Source: Mollicutes bacterium (GTDB lineage: Bacteria > Bacillota_I > Bacilli_A > Izemoplasmatales > Izemoplasmataceae). From it: a stretch of DNA of 64,000 nucleotides. The stretch's first letter is position 1, and each line of letters starts with the position of its first letter. Made by a program: the position numbers and the translations under genes. The DNA is taken from positions 1 through 64,000 of the forward strand of contig PWHD01000072.1 of NCBI GenBank assembly GCA_003555335.1, read 5' to 3'. Under the pieces are notes generated by a model. That model was not told where the DNA came from, searched no databases, and saw only the letters and a program-made list of their open reading frames with translations. Shown piece after piece: positions 61,034-64,000 of this stretch.

Positions 61034-61957
61034 CTACACCTTCCTCTGCGGTTTCTTACCGAACAGGCCGTAAGGTTTGAAATAAAGAATGACAAGAATG
61101 ATCGAATAGACGAGAAGCTCCGCGAAAATGGAACGAAGATCAAGACTCGTCACAAAGAAATAGCGGCCGGTACTGATGGCGAAGCCGATGATATAAGCCG
61201 CGACGACAGGGCCGAAGAACGTGGAGAATCCCCCGAAAACCCCGGCGAAAAATGCGCTGATCTGCACTGTGATGAGCATATTCGGCGTCATCCCGACCCG
61301 TGGTGCCAAGGCGATGCCGGCAATCGTACCGAGCATGGCCGCAAAAGCCCAAGCGAACATGGTGACGGTCTTTGTCGGAACGCCCATCAGTCTGGCGATG
61401 GGCTCATTCGAAGCGGTCACACGTGTCGCGAGACCCCAGCGGGTCTTCTGGATGAACAGAAACACAATCAGCATGAGGACCATTGTGAGCAAGAAGATGA
61501 AGATGGTGTTCCACTCGATGCTCGCACCGAGAATGGTTACCGTATGTTCAGACGCGATAAACTGTTCGGGTCTGATGGTAACCGGTGGAAAGACCGTCCT
61601 TAGTATGCCCAGGGTCGAGTTCATGATTCCGATGAGAATCATGATGATACCGAGTGTCAGGATTTGTTTCGATACGGGCGATGCTTTGCGGGCAGGTCGG
61701 ATGAACAGTTTGTCGATGATGACACCGGTCAGGAAAGCCGTACCCATCGCAATCAGCATCGATGTCCATATGCTGAGTCCTACAGTCAATAGAAAGTAAG
61801 CCGCGATATAGGCATTGAAGGTTCCGATCGAGCCCTGCGCGAAGTTTGTCGCCTTGCTGGTTCTGAAGATGAGGACGATACCGAGTGTCGCCAGCGCGAC
61901 GATACTTCCAAGACGCAGACTGTTGAAAAGAATCTGGATAATGATGGAGATATTCAT
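61034..61957 (-). CDS. livH: Liv-type ABC transporter permease LivH
   Basis: 307 residues, eight or so membrane segments. Opening LFNSLRLGSIVALATLGIVLIFRTSKATNFAQGSIG and the later KTRWGLATRVTASNEPIARLMGVPTKTV are LivH-type. Overlaps the end of the KAS III-like gene by four bases, which ties the transporter to the acyl-CoA genes upstream. Confidence 0.95.
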   Translation of the reverse strand: MNISIIIQILFNSLRLGSIVALATLGIVLIFRTSKATNFAQGSIGTFNAYIAAYFLLTVGLSIWTSMLIAMGTAFLTGVIIDKLFIRPARKASPVSKQILTLGIIMILIGIMNSTLGILRTVFPPVTIRPEQFIASEHTVTILGASIEWNTIFIFLLTMVLMLIVFLFIQKTRWGLATRVTASNEPIARLMGVPTKTVTMFAWAFAAMLGTIAGIALAPRVGMTPNMLITVQISAFFAGVFGGFSTFFGPVVAAYIIGFAISTGRYFFVTSLDLRSIFAELLVYSIILVILYFKPYGLFGKKPQRKV

Positions 61958-62985
61958 CGTTTCTCACCCCACTCAATCACTGAGGCGCCCCATACATAGC
62001 CGATTCCGGCGGCGATCAGGGCGATGGTCGTGCCATCTTTGATCTTGCCGGACGCAAGTCCGAGATGCATGGAAAGAATCTGGTCGATCTGACCCATATG
62101 ACCATAGTCTTCGAGGTAGGTCGTCTGAGATTGATCAAGACCGAGCTCCTGAAGCATGCCTTCGTGGCCGGAGCGTTTGATATGGAGGATGCCGAGATAG
62201 CCGATATCCTCGACGCGCTTGCCCGATTTTTCCAAGGCTTCCTCGATACACGCGAACCAATTAGGCATCGAGACCTCGTTCAGACGGTCCTTCATCTTCT
62301 TCGGTTCCATCAGTCGAAGCGACTTGTAGGCCTGATCGACATTGTCTTTGGTGATGGGGTTTTTCGTTCCGCCGATTTCGACACCGGCGGTTCTTGCCAA
62401 TGTACCATCGGCGATGATATGGGAACCGAGTACGAGATTTTTCCCGTGGTTCTTCTTGAGAATCATCGCGCCGCCACCCGCGGACAGATTGTACATCATC
62501 GACATGTGCGGATCGGAAAAGTCGACGAAATCCCCGTTTCTGTAACCACCGACAATCAAGACGGTGTCGAGATTGTCGTCGGCGACCATCATATCCTTGG
62601 CGAGTTTGAGCGCGGCGAGCGCGGTCGCACAGCGGTTCTGGATATCGATTCCCCAGGCATTTCTGGCACCGATTCTTCCCTGGACATAAAGGGCCGATGT
62701 GGTGAGCGGATATTCCTTCCACTCTTCGCCGATATCTAGGATGAGGTCGATTTCAAGGGGATCGATGCCGGTTTCCTGAAGCGCGTGGAGCGCGGCTTTC
62801 GCCCCCATTTCCTGTGTCCCGTCGTCTTCGCCGGGCACATAGATGGTGTTTATCCCCAGTTTCTTGCGGACATTCTCAGCGGTCCAGTTTCCTTCGGTCT
62901 TCTCCGCAATCTCACTTGCAGTCATGGTGCTTTTCGGAAGATAAATCCCGGTGCCGACGACACCGACATGGACATCCTTTGACAT
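61954..62985 (-). CDS. 3-oxoacyl-ACP synthase III-like condensing enzyme
   Basis: Thiolase-fold KAS III / HMG-CoA-synthase-like protein. 343 residues. Catalytic Cys at C119 (DIQNRCATALAALKLA), His at H268 (LGILHIKRSGHEG). Where FabH has Asn (YGNTS), this protein has YGHMGQ with H296, so the triad would be Cys-His-His. It probably condenses or cleaves an acyl-CoA rather than doing primary fatty acid synthesis, given its neighbours. Start ATG 62983-62985, eight bases after GGAG. Encoded between the SDR reductase and livH. Confidence 0.85.
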   Translation of the reverse strand: MSKDVHVGVVGTGIYLPKSTMTASEIAEKTEGNWTAENVRKKLGINTIYVPGEDDGTQEMGAKAALHALQETGIDPLEIDLILDIGEEWKEYPLTTSALYVQGRIGARNAWGIDIQNRCATALAALKLAKDMMVADDNLDTVLIVGGYRNGDFVDFSDPHMSMMYNLSAGGGAMILKKNHGKNLVLGSHIIADGTLARTAGVEIGGTKNPITKDNVDQAYKSLRLMEPKKMKDRLNEVSMPNWFACIEEALEKSGKRVEDIGYLGILHIKRSGHEGMLQELGLDQSQTTYLEDYGHMGQIDQILSMHLGLASGKIKDGTTIALIAAGIGYVWGASVIEWGEKR

Positions 62986-63005
62986 TGTACTCACTCCAAT
63001 AGAAT

Positions 63006-63725
63006 TTAAAGTCTCATGCCACCGTTGACACTGAGCACGTGTCCGGTGATGTAGCTTGAATCATCGCTGGCGAGGAAAAGCGCCGTACCGGCAATTTCTT
63101 CTGGTTCGCCAAGCCGTTTAAGCATGGTCATTGATGCGAATTTCTGAAGCAGATCCTCAGGAACGGTCTTGAGGATATCGGTCATGATATAACCGGGCGC
63201 GATCGCATTGACGCGCACCGGAGTCCCTTTGCGGGCGAACTCTTTCGCCCAGGTCTTGGTGAGTCCGATGAGACCGGCTTTCGACGCGGCGTAGTTGGCC
63301 TGCCCGATGTTGCCGTACTCACCGACGACACTCGAGATGTTGATAATCGAACCGCCACCTTTTTCTTCCATGTGAGGACCAATATGACGGGTGAGGTTGA
63401 AAACACCTTTCAGGTTGACATCCATCACGAGGTTCCAGTCCTCATCGCTCATCTTGCGGGTCATGCCATCGCGGGTGATTCCCGCATTGTTGATGAGGAT
63501 ATCGATCTGACCGTAGTCTTCAATGATTTTTTCAACGAGGGTCTTGCACGCATCCGCGTCGGTGACATTGAGAATTCTGCCTTCGACTCCGTCTTTTTTA
63601 TAATCGGGTTCCTGCATATCGAGCGCGATCACTTTCGCGCCTTCCTCGGCAAAACGGACCGCCATGGCTTTTCCAAGCCCCTGCGCGCCGCCTGTGATAA
63701 TCGCTACCTTGTCTTTCAAACGCAT
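63006..63725 (-). CDS. SDR family 3-oxoacyl (ACP/CoA) reductase, FabG-like
   Basis: NAD(P)H-dependent short-chain reductase. 239 residues. Cofactor motif TGGAQGLGKA, NNAG, catalytic Ser in INISSVVGEYGN, YxxxK in YAASKAG and the later PG(Y)IMTDIL. Matches FabG/PhaB-type 3-oxoacyl reductases. It begins one base before the thiolase stop region and is followed by the KAS III-like gene; acetoacetyl-CoA/3-hydroxybutyryl-CoA conversion is a fair guess. Confidence 0.92.
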   Translation of the reverse strand: MRLKDKVAIITGGAQGLGKAMAVRFAEEGAKVIALDMQEPDYKKDGVEGRILNVTDADACKTLVEKIIEDYGQIDILINNAGITRDGMTRKMSDEDWNLVMDVNLKGVFNLTRHIGPHMEEKGGGSIINISSVVGEYGNIGQANYAASKAGLIGLTKTWAKEFARKGTPVRVNAIAPGYIMTDILKTVPEDLLQKFASMTMLKRLGEPEEIAGTALFLASDDSSYITGHVLSVNGGMRL

Positions 63726-63726
63726 A

Positions 63727-64000
<274 letters not shown>

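Overview
This is a 64 kb stretch of bacterial chromosome with a mid-50s % G+C look by eye. It is densely coded and mostly on the minus strand. UGA is used as a stop (for example the last codon of era), so the standard bacterial code applies. The gene set is that of a low-complexity Bacillota / Mycoplasmatota-type bacterium: RecO/Era/Cdd/YbeY/PhoH cluster, HrcA-CIRCE heat-shock operon, ROK glucokinase, four-cysteine L33, split glycine decarboxylase, ComG-like prepilins. A free-living relative of the Acholeplasma/Izemoplasma/Haloplasma group would fit, but the taxonomic guess is inference. I see no mobile element, CRISPR array, prophage or rRNA. One tRNA gene (Leu-CAA) is present.

Layout. 1-3.7 kb: phoH-ybeY-cdd-era-recO-glyS, an overlapping housekeeping operon, with glyS cut by the window edge. 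3.8-7.2 kb: rpsU, a small membrane protein, mtaB and an alpha/beta hydrolase. 7.2-12 kb: hrcA-grpE-dnaK-dnaJ under a consensus promoter wrapped by two CIRCE operators. 12-15 kb: metallo-hydrolase, glucokinase, rpmG, ispG. 15-26 kb: a type IV pilus locus (PilM, N, O, prepilin peptidase, major pilin, PilC, PilB, a VanW-like membrane protein, and a divergent operon of two prepilins and a PilX-like tip protein). 26-30 kb: glycine cleavage genes gcvT-H-PA-PB. 30-34.7 kb: a GGDEF/HD-GYP protein, tRNA-Leu, a GntR regulator, and a CoA-disulfide-reductase-like enzyme with a small membrane protein.

34.8-52 kb is the most distinctive region. It holds three separate heterodimeric ABC exporter pairs, each with a different control: a 23-codon leader peptide followed by three hairpins ending in a terminator; a TetR regulator; and a MarR regulator. 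Between them lie a DUF2188 protein, a degenerate-GGDEF/EAL protein, an aldo/keto reductase, a tocopherol-cyclase-like protein and a glycosyltransferase. 52-54 kb: a secreted, membrane-anchored protein with about five Ig-like repeats. 54-64 kb: one long minus-strand operon of a thiolase (cut by the edge), SDR reductase, KAS III-like enzyme, a complete Liv-type ABC importer (H, M, G, F, K), a CoA-transferase and two alpha/beta hydrolases. Its content suggests uptake and CoA-dependent conversion of an organic acid.

Likely links: the pilus ATPase PilB has an N-terminal MshEN-type tandem motif, and the window encodes two cyclic-di-GMP turnover proteins, so pilus activity may respond to cyclic-di-GMP. 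The ABC cluster looks like an inducible efflux island.
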